Below, one piece after another: positions 1 to 7,118 of a DNA stretch of 7,371 nt. Under the pieces are notes generated by a model. The model made no database searches and was not told the DNA's origin. It saw only the letters and a program-made list of their open reading frames with translations. How positions within the stretch are numbered: position 1 is the stretch's first letter; every line of letters starts with the position of its first letter. Made by a program: the position numbers and the translations under genes. The stretch lies in NCBI GenBank assembly GCA_900550735.1, contig URTD01000086.1, forward strand, positions 1 to 7,371, in the 5' to 3' direction. Origin of the DNA: an uncultured Collinsella sp. GTDB taxonomy: Bacteria > Actinomycetota > Coriobacteriia > Coriobacteriales > Coriobacteriaceae.

Positions 1-1599
1 AAGCCGCAAACACTAGCTACGACCTCGGCATTCGAAATCTTGGGCCCCGTCATGGTCGGCCCCAGCTCATCGCACACCGCCGGCGCCCTGCGGTGCGCCC
101 AAGTTGCTGCCAGCCTGCTGGAAGGCCGCATCACCAAAGTCACCTTTGGCCTGTGGAACTCCTTCGCCCACACCTACCGCGGCCACGGCACCGACCGCGC
201 GCTCGTCGCAGGCATCCTGGGCCTCGACACCGATGACGAGAACATCAAGCAGGCCTTCGACCTCGCACGCGAGCAGGGCCTCGAATATCACTTTGGCATC
301 AAGGGCGACGACGCCTCCATCCACCCCAATACCGTCGACATCGACATGGTCGACGACACGGGCGCCACGGCACAGGTCCGCGGCGAGAGCCTGGGAGGCG
401 GCAAGATGCGCATCAGCCGCATTAACGGCGTCGGCGTCGACATCTCGGGCATGTATTCCACGCTCTTCGTGGCGCACAAGGACGTTCCCGGCGTGCTCGC
501 CGCGCTCACCAACCTGCTCGCCTACGCCCATGTAAACATCGCCTTCTGCCGCACCTACCGCACCGAAGTGGGCGGCCAGGCCTACTCCGTCTTTGAGACC
601 GACGGCGCGCCCGACGACACCGTCGTCCCCATGCTCCGCAAGCTCGACAATGTCGATTACGCGACCTTTATCGAGCTCCCCGGTTCTGCCTCGTCGCTCT
701 CCCCCGGCGTCTCGGCTAAGGAGATCTTCGACGACGGCGAGCAGCTGCTCGATGCGTGCGAGGAACTGGGACTCAGCATCGGTGCCGTCATGGCCGTTCG
801 CGAGGCACGTCTGACCGGCGAGGCCCACGCCGTCGCCGCCATGCGCCGCGTGCTCGACGTCATGCGCGAGGAGACAACGGCCCCCATCGCCAATCCGCAG
901 CGCTCGCTCGGCGGGCTTATCGGCGGCGAGGCCAAGCTCGTCGAAGCAACCCGCTGCAACGATTTGAGTGAAAGCCTGATGGGCCCCGTCCAGACCGAAG
1001 CCGTGGCCCGCGCCATGGCCGTGCTCGAGCGCTCCGCCACCATGGGCGTGATCGTCGCAGCTCCGACGGCAGGATCCGCGGGTGTCGTGCCCGGCTGCGT
1101 GCTGGCGCTCGCCGATCACCTTCAGCTCGACGACGAGCAAGTCATGGACGCGCTCTACTGCGCAGCCGCCATCGGCCTCAACCTCACCACAAGCGCCTGC
1201 GTTGCCGGCGCCGAGGGCGGCTGCCAAGCCGAGGTCGGAAGCGCCGCCGCCATGGCAGCCGCCGCGCTGGTGCAGATGCTCGGCGGCACGCCCGAGCAGG
1301 CGCTTGACGCCAGTTCCATCGCACTGAGTAACCTGCTGGGCCTCGTTTGTGACCCCGTCGGTGGCCTCGTGGAGGTGCCCTGCCAAAACCGTAACGCCAT
1401 CGGCGTGGCTGCGGCCTTTAGCTCGGCACAACTCGCCCTCGCAGGCATTAAGAGCCTGGTGCCGTTTGACCAGATGGCACATGTCATGCTCTCGGTGGGC
1501 CACGCGTTGCCGGCCACGCTGCGCGAGACGGCAAAGGGCGGCATCGCGCAGGCTCCGGCCGCACTTTCGGCCTGTGCAAAATGCGGTGTGTGCGGATAG
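1..1599 (+). CDS. sdaA: L-serine dehydratase (L-serine ammonia-lyase), iron-sulfur type, single chain with ACT domain; 5' end cut by window
   Basis: Cytoplasmic [4Fe-4S] enzyme that deaminates L-serine to pyruvate and ammonia. The frame is open to base 1, and no ATG, GTG or TTG precedes the TTG at 40; that TTG falls inside the conserved N-terminal strand leading to PSSSHTAG (residues 21-28, counting base 1 as codon 1), so the true start is upstream. Visible order: serine dehydratase beta domain (to about 150), ACT domain (about 151-222, with DVPGVLAALTNLLA), then the alpha domain (about 238 onward) with the APTAGSAG substrate loop (354-361). Three cysteines, C408 in GGCQAEVG, C450 in VCDP and C461 in VPCQNRN, are spaced 42 and 11 residues apart, the same spacing as the cluster ligands of the Legionella enzyme (C343, C385, C396). 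The chain ends ACAKCGVCG with cysteines at 525, 528 and 531. The ACT domain suggests allosteric control by an amino acid (inference). Family assignment is very secure. Confidence 0.95.
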   Translation, partial: KPQTLATTSAFEILGPVMVGPSSSHTAGALRCAQVAASLLEGRITKVTFGLWNSFAHTYRGHGTDRALVAGILGLDTDDENIKQAFDLAREQGLEYHFGIKGDDASIHPNTVDIDMVDDTGATAQVRGESLGGGKMRISRINGVGVDISGMYSTLFVAHKDVPGVLAALTNLLAYAHVNIAFCRTYRTEVGGQAYSVFETDGAPDDTVVPMLRKLDNVDYATFIELPGSASSLSPGVSAKEIFDDGEQLLDACEELGLSIGAVMAVREARLTGEAHAVAAMRRVLDVMREETTAPIANPQRSLGGLIGGEAKLVEATRCNDLSESLMGPVQTEAVARAMAVLERSATMGVIVAAPTAGSAGVVPGCVLALADHLQLDDEQVMDALYCAAAIGLNLTTSACVAGAEGGCQAEVGSAAAMAAAALVQMLGGTPEQALDASSIALSNLLGLVCDPVGGLVEVPCQNRNAIGVAAAFSSAQLALAGIKSLVPFDQMAHVMLSVGHALPATLRETAKGGIAQAPAALSACAKCGVCG

Positions 1600-1613
1600 C
1601 GACAAAGAACGAC

Positions 1614-1646
1614 TCAAAGGTGGGACAAATGTCCCACCTCTTTTGA
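1614..1646 (+). terminator. Rho-independent terminator after the serine dehydratase gene
   Basis: A perfect 9-bp stem (1618-1626 with 1631-1639, arms AGGTGGGAC and GTCCCACCT) closes on an AAAT loop and is followed by CTCTTTTG. In an alternative outer pairing, TCAAA (1614-1618) pairs with TTTGA (1642-1646), leaving a small bulge. It begins 15-19 bases after the dehydratase stop and lies upstream of the next promoter, so it most likely ends the dehydratase transcript. The T-run is short and interrupted by a C. Confidence 0.75.
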
Positions 1647-1662
1647 ATGCCACCGTTTCCGT

Positions 1663-1691
1663 ACCACAAACAGCAGGGCAATCGCTATAAT
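1663..1691 (+). promoter_or_regulatory. Putative sigma-70-type promoter for the L,D-transpeptidase gene
   Basis: A perfect TATAAT lies at 1686-1691. Seventeen bases upstream, at 1663-1668, is ACCACA, which matches only the last three bases of the TTGACA consensus. The position fits: it is downstream of a terminator and about 57 bases before the likely ATG at 1749, giving a leader of roughly 50 bases. The -10 is convincing and the -35 is weak. No operator-like repeat is seen around it. Confidence 0.55.
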
Positions 1692-1732
1692 GCAAGCCCA
1701 GTAAAAACACGATGAACCGCAAGGCGAAAATC

Positions 1733-1738
1733 GAAGGA
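1733..1738 (+). promoter_or_regulatory. Ribosome binding site that favours the ATG at 1749
   Basis: GAAGGA ends one base before the ATG at 1740, which is too close for initiation, but 10 bases before the ATG at 1749. The second ATG, giving MSQNDRTQ, is therefore the better start, although the spacing is slightly long. Confidence 0.6.
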
Positions 1739-1748
1739 TATGCATACG

Positions 1749-3482
1749 ATGTCGCAAAACGATCGAACTCAACTGATTCCCGATCCGCAGCAGCCGAGCA
1801 GGCACACCGGCGGCGTTCAGTCGCCGCGTCCTATCGCGCCGAGCCACGGTCAGCAGCGTAGTGCAGCAAACGCTTCCCAACGCCCGAACCAACAGCGACA
1901 GCAGCGTCAACAACGTCAGCAGCGCCAGGCAAACGGCAATGCGCCCAAGCAGCCCCACACGCACGCTCGAGGCGATCGTGGCCCCGCGCGCAAACCCGCC
2001 GAGAACAATAAGTCGGGCAAAAAGACGACGCTCTTTGTCGTCCTGGGTCTAATCGTCATTGTCTATATCGTAGGCGTCGTAGCATTTTCGCAGGTAGCCT
2101 ACCCCAACACCACCATCGCCGGCGTCGACGTCTCGTTCTCCAACGCTTCGTCTGCCGCCACCAAGGTCAATTCGGCATGGAAGCACTATAAGCTCGCCGT
2201 GACAGGCGATGACTTTAGCTGGACCTATCAGCCCGAGTCCGATGAGCCCATTGTCGACGGCGAAGCTGCCGCAAAAGAAATTATCAGCCACAACGAAGCC
2301 TTTGTATGGCCGGTCCGCCTTGTGGAATCCTTAAGCGGCAAGACCAAAACAACCGCTACCTCCAACGAAGTCGATCTTGATCAAGACGTCGACCTGTCCA
2401 TGCTCTCCGACACCTTTGACCAAAAGCAGTTTGAGAAGGATCTGGGCGCCGCCATCGACGAGTTTAACGAGGGCCGTTCGGGCACGTTCGAGGCAAATAG
2501 CTCCTATGACGAGCAGGTCAGCAAGTTTACCGTCGAGAAGGCGCGCTCCAACGAAAAACTCAACCGCGAGCATGTCATTAAATATGCCGAGCTCGAGCTT
2601 GCCTCGCTGGCCGAGTCCGTAGATCTTTCCAAGCTCGGCAACGATGCCTATGAGCCGCTCAATGGAACGCTGACCGATGATCAGATTCAGGCCGCATGCG
2701 ATGCCGCCAACAACTTCCTGGGCGTCAACGTGGCCCTCAAGCTCAACGGCGAGGATGCTGGCAAGGTTGATGGCAGCTCCGTATTGCAGTGGATCAGCTT
2801 TGCCGATCCGGCCAACCCAACGCTCGATACGACGCAGATCAGCAGCTGGGCAGCCGAGCTCGCTAACGGCTTTAATACCGTGGGCTCCACTCGCTGGTGG
2901 ACACGCGCCGATGGCAAGCAGTGCGCCGTCGAAGGCGGCGACTTTGGTTGGTCCATCGACAGCAGCTCGCTCGCCAAGCAGGTCGAGGACGCCATTAACA
3001 ACAAGCAGACCGGCGAAATCGAGATCAAGTACTCCCAGAAGGCCGACACCTTTACCGCAAAGGGAGAGCCCGACTGGAAGGCGTATATCGACGTCGACTT
3101 GTCCGAACAGCACGCGCGCTACTATGACGAGAGCGGAAATATCGTTTGGGAGGCCAACTTTATCTCGGGCAAACCGGGCGAAGACGCCACCCCCGAGGGC
3201 GTGTGGCAGATCAACAGCAACGACGGCGGCAGCACCCTGATCGGAGCCAAGGACCCCGAGACCGGCAAGCCCAAATACGAGAGTCCGGTGAGCTACTGGA
3301 TGCCGTTTGAGGGCAACATGATCGGCTTCCATGATGCCACCTGGCAAAACGACAAGAGCTTCGATAACGCCGAGTCGTACAAATGGTGCGGCAGCCACGG
3401 CTGCATCAACCTGCGCTTGGCAGACGCCAAGGCACTTCACGACTGCATCAAAGTCGGCCTGTGCGTGGTTGTCCACTCGTAG
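1749..3482 (+). CDS. Membrane-anchored L,D-transpeptidase (YkuD domain with N-terminal peptidoglycan-binding region)
   Basis: A 577-residue cell-wall enzyme expected to make 3-3 cross-links or attach proteins to peptidoglycan through a catalytic cysteine. Order: a basic, Gln/Pro-rich, low-complexity cytoplasmic head (1-94) with four QQR units; one membrane segment (about 95-117, LFVVLGLIVIVYIVGVV); an extracellular region starting YPNTTIAGVDVS at 118, typical of the PG_binding_4 module, with a second similar half from about 305; and a YkuD domain from about 446 to the end. The active-site motif is GFHD (H528) and SHGCINLR with catalytic C552. H528 is separated from S549 by 20 residues, more than the usual 14-17. 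Further cysteines (C547 and two near the C-terminus) lie in the exported part. It is monocistronic by layout, with its own promoter and a hairpin downstream. The start at 1740 would add only MHT. The family call is secure; the exact cross-linking role is inferred. Confidence 0.92.
   Translation: MSQNDRTQLIPDPQQPSRHTGGVQSPRPIAPSHGQQRSAANASQRPNQQRQQRQQRQQRQANGNAPKQPHTHARGDRGPARKPAENNKSGKKTTLFVVLGLIVIVYIVGVVAFSQVAYPNTTIAGVDVSFSNASSAATKVNSAWKHYKLAVTGDDFSWTYQPESDEPIVDGEAAAKEIISHNEAFVWPVRLVESLSGKTKTTATSNEVDLDQDVDLSMLSDTFDQKQFEKDLGAAIDEFNEGRSGTFEANSSYDEQVSKFTVEKARSNEKLNREHVIKYAELELASLAESVDLSKLGNDAYEPLNGTLTDDQIQAACDAANNFLGVNVALKLNGEDAGKVDGSSVLQWISFADPANPTLDTTQISSWAAELANGFNTVGSTRWWTRADGKQCAVEGGDFGWSIDSSSLAKQVEDAINNKQTGEIEIKYSQKADTFTAKGEPDWKAYIDVDLSEQHARYYDESGNIVWEANFISGKPGEDATPEGVWQINSNDGGSTLIGAKDPETGKPKYESPVSYWMPFEGNMIGFHDATWQNDKSFDNAESYKWCGSHGCINLRLADAKALHDCIKVGLCVVVHS
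1890..1925 (+). repeat. Four-unit 9-base tandem repeat encoding QQR x4
   Basis: Four in-frame nine-base units (CAACAGCGA, CAGCAGCGT, CAACAACGT, CAGCAGCGC) encode QQRQQRQQRQQR in the cytoplasmic head of the L,D-transpeptidase. The units differ at synonymous positions, so the repeat is old or held at the protein level, not a fresh slippage product. Confidence 0.85.
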
Positions 3483-3550
3483 TGCAACGCGCACATTCAT
3501 ACAACGTGGAACCGCTGCGACCAATCTAACAGTTCCGAAAGAAACCGTCC

Positions 3551-3587
3551 TATGCGCCTGCCCCAACCGGTGGGCGCATATTATTAT
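3551..3587 (+). terminator. Hairpin terminator, or leader hairpin, between the L,D-transpeptidase gene and the exporter operon
   Basis: TATGCGCC (3551-3558) pairs with GGCGCATA (3573-3580). Pairing continues inward through two G-U pairs and two C-G pairs to a CCAACC loop, about 12 bp in all, and TTATTAT follows at 3581-3587. It starts 68 bases after the L,D-transpeptidase stop and ends 27 bases before the adaptor start. It most simply ends the upstream transcript. If the exporter promoter lies in 3483-3550 it would instead sit in the operon leader. The rest of 3483-3614 holds no clear promoter. Confidence 0.65.
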
Positions 3588-3602
3588 CGAGGTTCTATCT
3601 AT

Positions 3603-3609
3603 AAAGGAG
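3603..3609 (+). promoter_or_regulatory. Strong ribosome binding site that fixes the adaptor start at 3615
   Basis: AAAGGAG ends five bases before the ATG at 3615. The in-frame ATG at 3552 lies within the arm of the hairpin and has no such site, so 3615 is the start. Confidence 0.85.
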
Positions 3610-3614
3610 ACGCT

Positions 3615-5048
3615 ATGCCGAATGTCCCCACGATCACCCCGGGCCCGGATGATACCGAGAACACGCCCGAAGGTGCCACCGAAACGATTCCTCTGATTAC
3701 AAACGTACATGCCGACAAGCAGAGCGGACGCGCGAACGATGCGACCGAGATTTCCGATGAAGAGGCATATGCCAAGCTCAAGGCAAAACGTGCCGAACGT
3801 CGACGCAAAAAGCTCATCCGACGCCGTATTGCCGCCGGCGTCGTGGGCACCATCGCACTCATTGCCATTGTCGCAACCCTGGTTATCAATGCTCAGCCAC
3901 AGGGCGCTAGTGGGCCTGTGACCGACATGGTGACCGAGGGTCCGTTTACCACAACGGTCGAGGCGAAAGGCCAGCTCAAACCCATTTCGTCCTCAGTGGT
4001 CTCCCCTTCTGTCGACGGCACGGTCGATTCGATCAACGTGCAGGCAGGCCAATCCGTCAACGAGGGCGACGTGCTTATGACCATTAAAAATGACGAGCTC
4101 GATCGCAACGTTGCCGAGGCGCAGCGTGCAGTTGCTGCCGCTCAAGAAGACCTCGCCAACGCGCAGAAAGCCGCAGCTGCCGCACAGGCCACCCCAACGA
4201 CGGACGTCGATGGAGCTTCCGCAGCGGCTGGCGTCTCCGACGCATCAACGGACACGAACGCCGTATCGGCCGCGCAGCGCAGCCTCGCTTCGGCCCAGGC
4301 AAACCTCGATCAGGCGAACGCCAAGGCAGGCAGCCGTACGGTCACGGCCCCGAGCTCGGGCAGCATCGTGGAGCTCAACGCCAAGGTGGGCGCCACGGTA
4401 ACAGGCGGCATGATCATGGGCGAAAGCGATACGAGCGGCGGCAAGCAGTGCATGCAGATCGCCGACCTGTCCAAGATGAAGGTGACCGTGCAGGTGGGCG
4501 AAAAGGACATCGCAAAGATCGCCGTTGGACAGAGCGCCAACGTCACGTATCCCGCATTTCCCGATATCGTGAGCCAGGGCACCGTCACGGCTATCGCGTC
4601 GGTGGCAAACTCCGACGCCGCCAACGGTGGCGGCAGCGGAACCTTTAACGTCGACATTCTCATCGAGGCGCCCGACGCGCGCCTGAAGCCGGGCATGACG
4701 GCCGAGGTATCGGTGGTGACCGAGCAGCTCGACGACGTGGTGATGGTGCCGACGATGGCGCTCATGACCGAAGACGGCGAACACTATTACGTCAACGTGG
4801 CGACTGATGACGAGGGCAAGCAAACCCGTCGCGTGAAGGTGACCGTCGTGACGCAAAACGACAACGAAGCCGTAGTCGGCAAGACACAGGTCAAGCGCGA
4901 CGACCAGGGCAACGAGATCAACCCCAACGTGCCGGTTACCAAGCTGCGCGATGGCGACACCCTCGTCATGGACACCGGAGCGGACGCAACGGCTGACGGC
5001 GGCTACGGCGCGGATTCGGGCAGTATGTCTGCCGACGAGGGCATGTAA
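3615..5048 (+). CDS. HlyD/MacA-family adaptor subunit of an ABC exporter (YknX-like)
   Basis: A 477-residue membrane-anchored adaptor that should sit on the outer face of the membrane and work with the next two gene products. Order: a charged cytoplasmic head rich in Lys/Arg just before one membrane segment (about 72-92, IAAGVVGTIALIAIVATLVI); first lipoyl-like half (about 130-157, SPSVDGTVDSINVQAGQSV); an Ala-rich coiled-coil hairpin from about 163 to 241 broken by a Thr/Asp/Ser/Ala loop (about 195-222); second lipoyl half from 242 (TVTAPSSGSIVELNAKVG); a beta-barrel region (about 290-375, ending in RLKPGMTAEVSV); then a membrane-proximal part with an acidic, Gly-rich tail. Its stop TAA shares one base with the ATPase start (TAATG). 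The arrangement equals the MacA/YknX subfamily. Its short hairpin fits a cell without an outer-membrane TolC partner (inference). The substrate is unknown. Confidence 0.9.
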   Translation: MPNVPTITPGPDDTENTPEGATETIPLITNVHADKQSGRANDATEISDEEAYAKLKAKRAERRRKKLIRRRIAAGVVGTIALIAIVATLVINAQPQGASGPVTDMVTEGPFTTTVEAKGQLKPISSSVVSPSVDGTVDSINVQAGQSVNEGDVLMTIKNDELDRNVAEAQRAVAAAQEDLANAQKAAAAAQATPTTDVDGASAAAGVSDASTDTNAVSAAQRSLASAQANLDQANAKAGSRTVTAPSSGSIVELNAKVGATVTGGMIMGESDTSGGKQCMQIADLSKMKVTVQVGEKDIAKIAVGQSANVTYPAFPDIVSQGTVTAIASVANSDAANGGGSGTFNVDILIEAPDARLKPGMTAEVSVVTEQLDDVVMVPTMALMTEDGEHYYVNVATDDEGKQTRRVKVTVVTQNDNEAVVGKTQVKRDDQGNEINPNVPVTKLRDGDTLVMDTGADATADGGYGADSGSMSADEGM

Positions 5049-5821
5049 TGCGTCCCGTTATCGACATCCGCAACGTGCACCGCATCTTTGAGAGCGAGGC
5101 GGGGTGCGTCCACATCCTGCATAACGTGAGCCTGGCGGTAGATCCCGGCGAGTTCGTCGCCATTACCGGCCCTTCGGGCTCGGGCAAATCAACGCTCATG
5201 AACATCCTAGGCTGCCTGGATAAGCCGACGGCGGGCGACTACTACCTGCAAGGGCTCAACGTTGCCGAGCTCGACGATGACGAGCTCACCGAAGTTCGCG
5301 CCCTGAGCATTGGCTTTGTCTTTCAGAGCTTCAACCTGCTGCCGCGCCTGTCGGTTATCGAAAACGTCATGCTGCCGCTGGCCTACACCAATGTGCCCCG
5401 TAGCCAGCGCGAAATGCGCGCCGTGCACGCGCTGCAGGCCGTCACGCTGCCGGTCGACCACTGGGACCACCGCATATCCGAGCTCTCGGGCGGCCAGATG
5501 CAGCGTGTCGCCATCGCACGCGCCCTCGTCAATGACCCGCCCATCATTCTGGCCGACGAGCCGACGGGAAACCTTGACTCCGCCACCGGAGCGCTTGTAA
5601 TGGAGACCTTCCATAGACTTCAGGAGCGCGGCAAAACCATCGTTCTTATCACACACGACCCCGGCATCGCCGCCGAAGCCGACCGTGCCGTGACCATCCG
5701 CGACGGTCGCATTCACGACGGCGCGTATATTCCACATGCACCGCGGACCCTGCGCAGCGCCGTAGATAGCCTGCCCATGATTTCCGCCTCCGCTAACCCG
5801 CCGAAAGGAGTGATGGGATGA
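5048..5821 (+). CDS. ABC transporter ATPase, MacB/LolD type (YknY-like)
   Basis: A 257-residue cytoplasmic ATPase powering the exporter. All nucleotide-binding motifs are intact: Walker A GPSGSGKST (41-49), Q-loop in FVFQSFNLLPRLSVIENV, signature LSGGQMQRV (146-154), Walker B IILADEP (166-172) with catalytic E171, and the switch histidine H203 in LITHD. The FVFQSFNLLPRLSVIENV stretch and the DEPTGNLDSATG run are characteristic of the LolD/MacB/FtsE branch. It extends about 35 residues past the usual domain end, through HAPRTLRSAVDSLPMISASA. The ATG at 5048 overlaps the adaptor stop by one base and is preceded by GAGGG (5037-5041) with six bases of spacing. Its 3' end carries the ribosome binding site of the permease gene and overlaps that gene by four bases (ATGA). 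Confidence 0.95.
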   Translation: MRPVIDIRNVHRIFESEAGCVHILHNVSLAVDPGEFVAITGPSGSGKSTLMNILGCLDKPTAGDYYLQGLNVAELDDDELTEVRALSIGFVFQSFNLLPRLSVIENVMLPLAYTNVPRSQREMRAVHALQAVTLPVDHWDHRISELSGGQMQRVAIARALVNDPPIILADEPTGNLDSATGALVMETFHRLQERGKTIVLITHDPGIAAEADRAVTIRDGRIHDGAYIPHAPRTLRSAVDSLPMISASANPPKGVMG

Positions 5822-7032
5822 GCGCCCGCGATCTCATCCAGGAAGCCCTTCACTCGCTCGAGGCCAACAAGGGGCGCAGCCTGCTCACCATCCTGGGCAT
5901 TGTCATCGGCATCGCCTCGGTTATCGCCATGACTTCGCTCATCGGCGGCATCCAAAACAGCCTGGTCAACAGCCTGGGCCTCAACGCAGCTCGTATGGTT
6001 CAGATCTATTCGTCCCAAGAACTCACCGATTCTGACGTTCAGAAGCTTCAAAAACTAGTGCCGCAGATAGAGCAGATCGGAATAGTCGACAGCGCGTACA
6101 CCGAGTACAAGACCGGCGATAAAAGCTATACCGTCATGGCACAAGGTGTCGATAGCGACATGCTCGACGCCGTGGGGGCCAGCAAGCTCGTTGCGGGGCA
6201 CGCCTATTCCCAGGCCGAGTCCCAATCAGGCTCGCGCGTGGCGCTCATCAGCCGCAACGGCGCCGATCAGCTTTACGGCAACGAACAGGACGCGGTAGGC
6301 AAGACTATTGAGTTCTCCAACGGCGAGGTACAGATTGTCGGCGTTATCGACGGCGGCAGCGACTCCATGGGCTCGCTCACGCTGTATATGCCACGCGAAA
6401 CCATCTCTGGGCTGTTTAGCGACGAGAATCCTTCATTCCCCAGCGTGACGGCACTTGCCGCCGAGGGCACGGACATGGATGAGCTTTGTAAGACCATCGA
6501 GTCCAAGGTGCGCGCGATGAAGGGCATCGAGGAGGAGGATGAGTACGACAGTGTATCAGCAACATCCATGAAAAGCGCCATCGATACACTCAACTCCTTT
6601 ATGGGCGCGTTCTCGCTCATCATGGGCTCTGTCGCCAGCATCTCGCTGCTTGTCGGCGGTATCGGCATTATGAATATGATGCTCACCAACGTAACGGAGC
6701 GCATCCGCGAGATCGGCATCCGCCGTGCTCTGGGCGCCAGTCGTCGCGATATCACCGCGCAGTTTTTGGCCGAGTCTTCGGCGCTGTGCGTCACCGGCGG
6801 ACTGTTGGGTGTCCTGATTGGCTATCTGCTGGCCTGGGCTCTTGCGATGTTTGCCTCCGGATCCGGGATTCTTGGCGAGCTAGGTGCCAGCGGGCAAATC
6901 ACACCGAGCTTTTCAATCGCCACGGTATTGCTGGCCTTCGCCGTCTCCGTCGGCATCGGCGTAATCTTTGGCTTCTACCCCGCTCGCCGCGCGGCAAAGC
7001 TCGACCCGGTGGAGTGCCTACGCTACCAGTAA
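5818..7032 (+). CDS. ABC exporter permease, MacB/FtsX family (YknZ-like)
   Basis: A 404-residue membrane protein with the four-helix MacB layout. One helix near the N-terminus (about 21-43, SLLTILGIVIGIASVIAMTS) is followed by a large extracellular domain (about 45-260) and three helices (about 262-288, 320-346 and 364-387). Family hallmarks are GIGIMNMMLTNVTERIREIG with IRRALGASRRDI after helix 2, and the C-terminal YPARRAAKLDPVECLRY. In characterised MacB proteins this architecture couples ATP use in the cytoplasm to movements of the outer domain and adaptor rather than to passage through a membrane pore. AAAGGAG at 5804-5810, seven bases before the ATG, supports the start. ATGA overlap with the ATPase gene indicates translational coupling. 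It is the last gene of the operon; the separate ATPase and permease chains correspond to the two halves of E. coli MacB. The family is certain, the transported compound unknown. Confidence 0.94.
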   Translation: MSARDLIQEALHSLEANKGRSLLTILGIVIGIASVIAMTSLIGGIQNSLVNSLGLNAARMVQIYSSQELTDSDVQKLQKLVPQIEQIGIVDSAYTEYKTGDKSYTVMAQGVDSDMLDAVGASKLVAGHAYSQAESQSGSRVALISRNGADQLYGNEQDAVGKTIEFSNGEVQIVGVIDGGSDSMGSLTLYMPRETISGLFSDENPSFPSVTALAAEGTDMDELCKTIESKVRAMKGIEEEDEYDSVSATSMKSAIDTLNSFMGAFSLIMGSVASISLLVGGIGIMNMMLTNVTERIREIGIRRALGASRRDITAQFLAESSALCVTGGLLGVLIGYLLAWALAMFASGSGILGELGASGQITPSFSIATVLLAFAVSVGIGVIFGFYPARRAAKLDPVECLRYQ

Positions 7033-7044
7033 GCCACCACCAAC

Positions 7045-7112
7045 AAGTTGCGGTGAATTAGGGACTGAATATGCTATCTAGTAGCAAAACAGACACTATT
7101 TCACCGCAACTT
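7045..7112. repeat. 68-base imperfect palindrome (REP/MITE-like element or bidirectional terminator)
   Basis: Perfect 13-base arms AAGTTGCGGTGAA (7045-7057) and its complement (7100-7112) enclose an interior that continues to pair: TAG 7059-7061 with 7096-7098, G7063 with C7094, CTG 7065-7067 with 7090-7092, and TGCTA 7072-7076 with TAGCA 7082-7086, around a TCTAG loop. About 25 pairs are broken by isolated mismatches. It starts 12 bases after the permease stop, between convergent genes, and can act as a terminator for either strand. Its length and decayed symmetry look more like a repeated palindromic element than a plain terminator. Confidence 0.7.
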
Positions 7113-7118
7113 ATTTAA

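Noticed and set aside
40..42. TTG as start of the serine dehydratase
   Set aside because: It lies inside the conserved N-terminal strand (SAFEILGPVMVGPSSSH), has no ribosome binding site, and the frame is open upstream to base 1.
67..1722. 551-codon open frame on the - strand opposite the serine dehydratase
   Set aside because: It is a by-product of GC-biased codons on the + strand; its translation is a low-complexity Ala/Gly/His/Asp mix with no known motif, and the + strand gene is unmistakable.
1740..1742. ATG at 1740 as start of the L,D-transpeptidase
   Set aside because: Only one base separates it from GAAGGA; the ATG at 1749 has workable spacing.
1890..1925. The 9-base tandem repeat as a phase-variable or CRISPR-like array
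   Set aside because: Units are multiples of three, so gain or loss keeps the frame; there are no spacers, and synonymous differences argue against active slippage.
3552..3554. ATG at 3552 as start of the adaptor
   Set aside because: It is inside the hairpin arm, lacks a ribosome binding site, and AAAGGAG is placed ideally for 3615.
2331..3710. 459-codon open frame on the - strand opposite the L,D-transpeptidase
   Set aside because: Same shadow effect; it runs through the terminator region and its translation has no recognisable domain.
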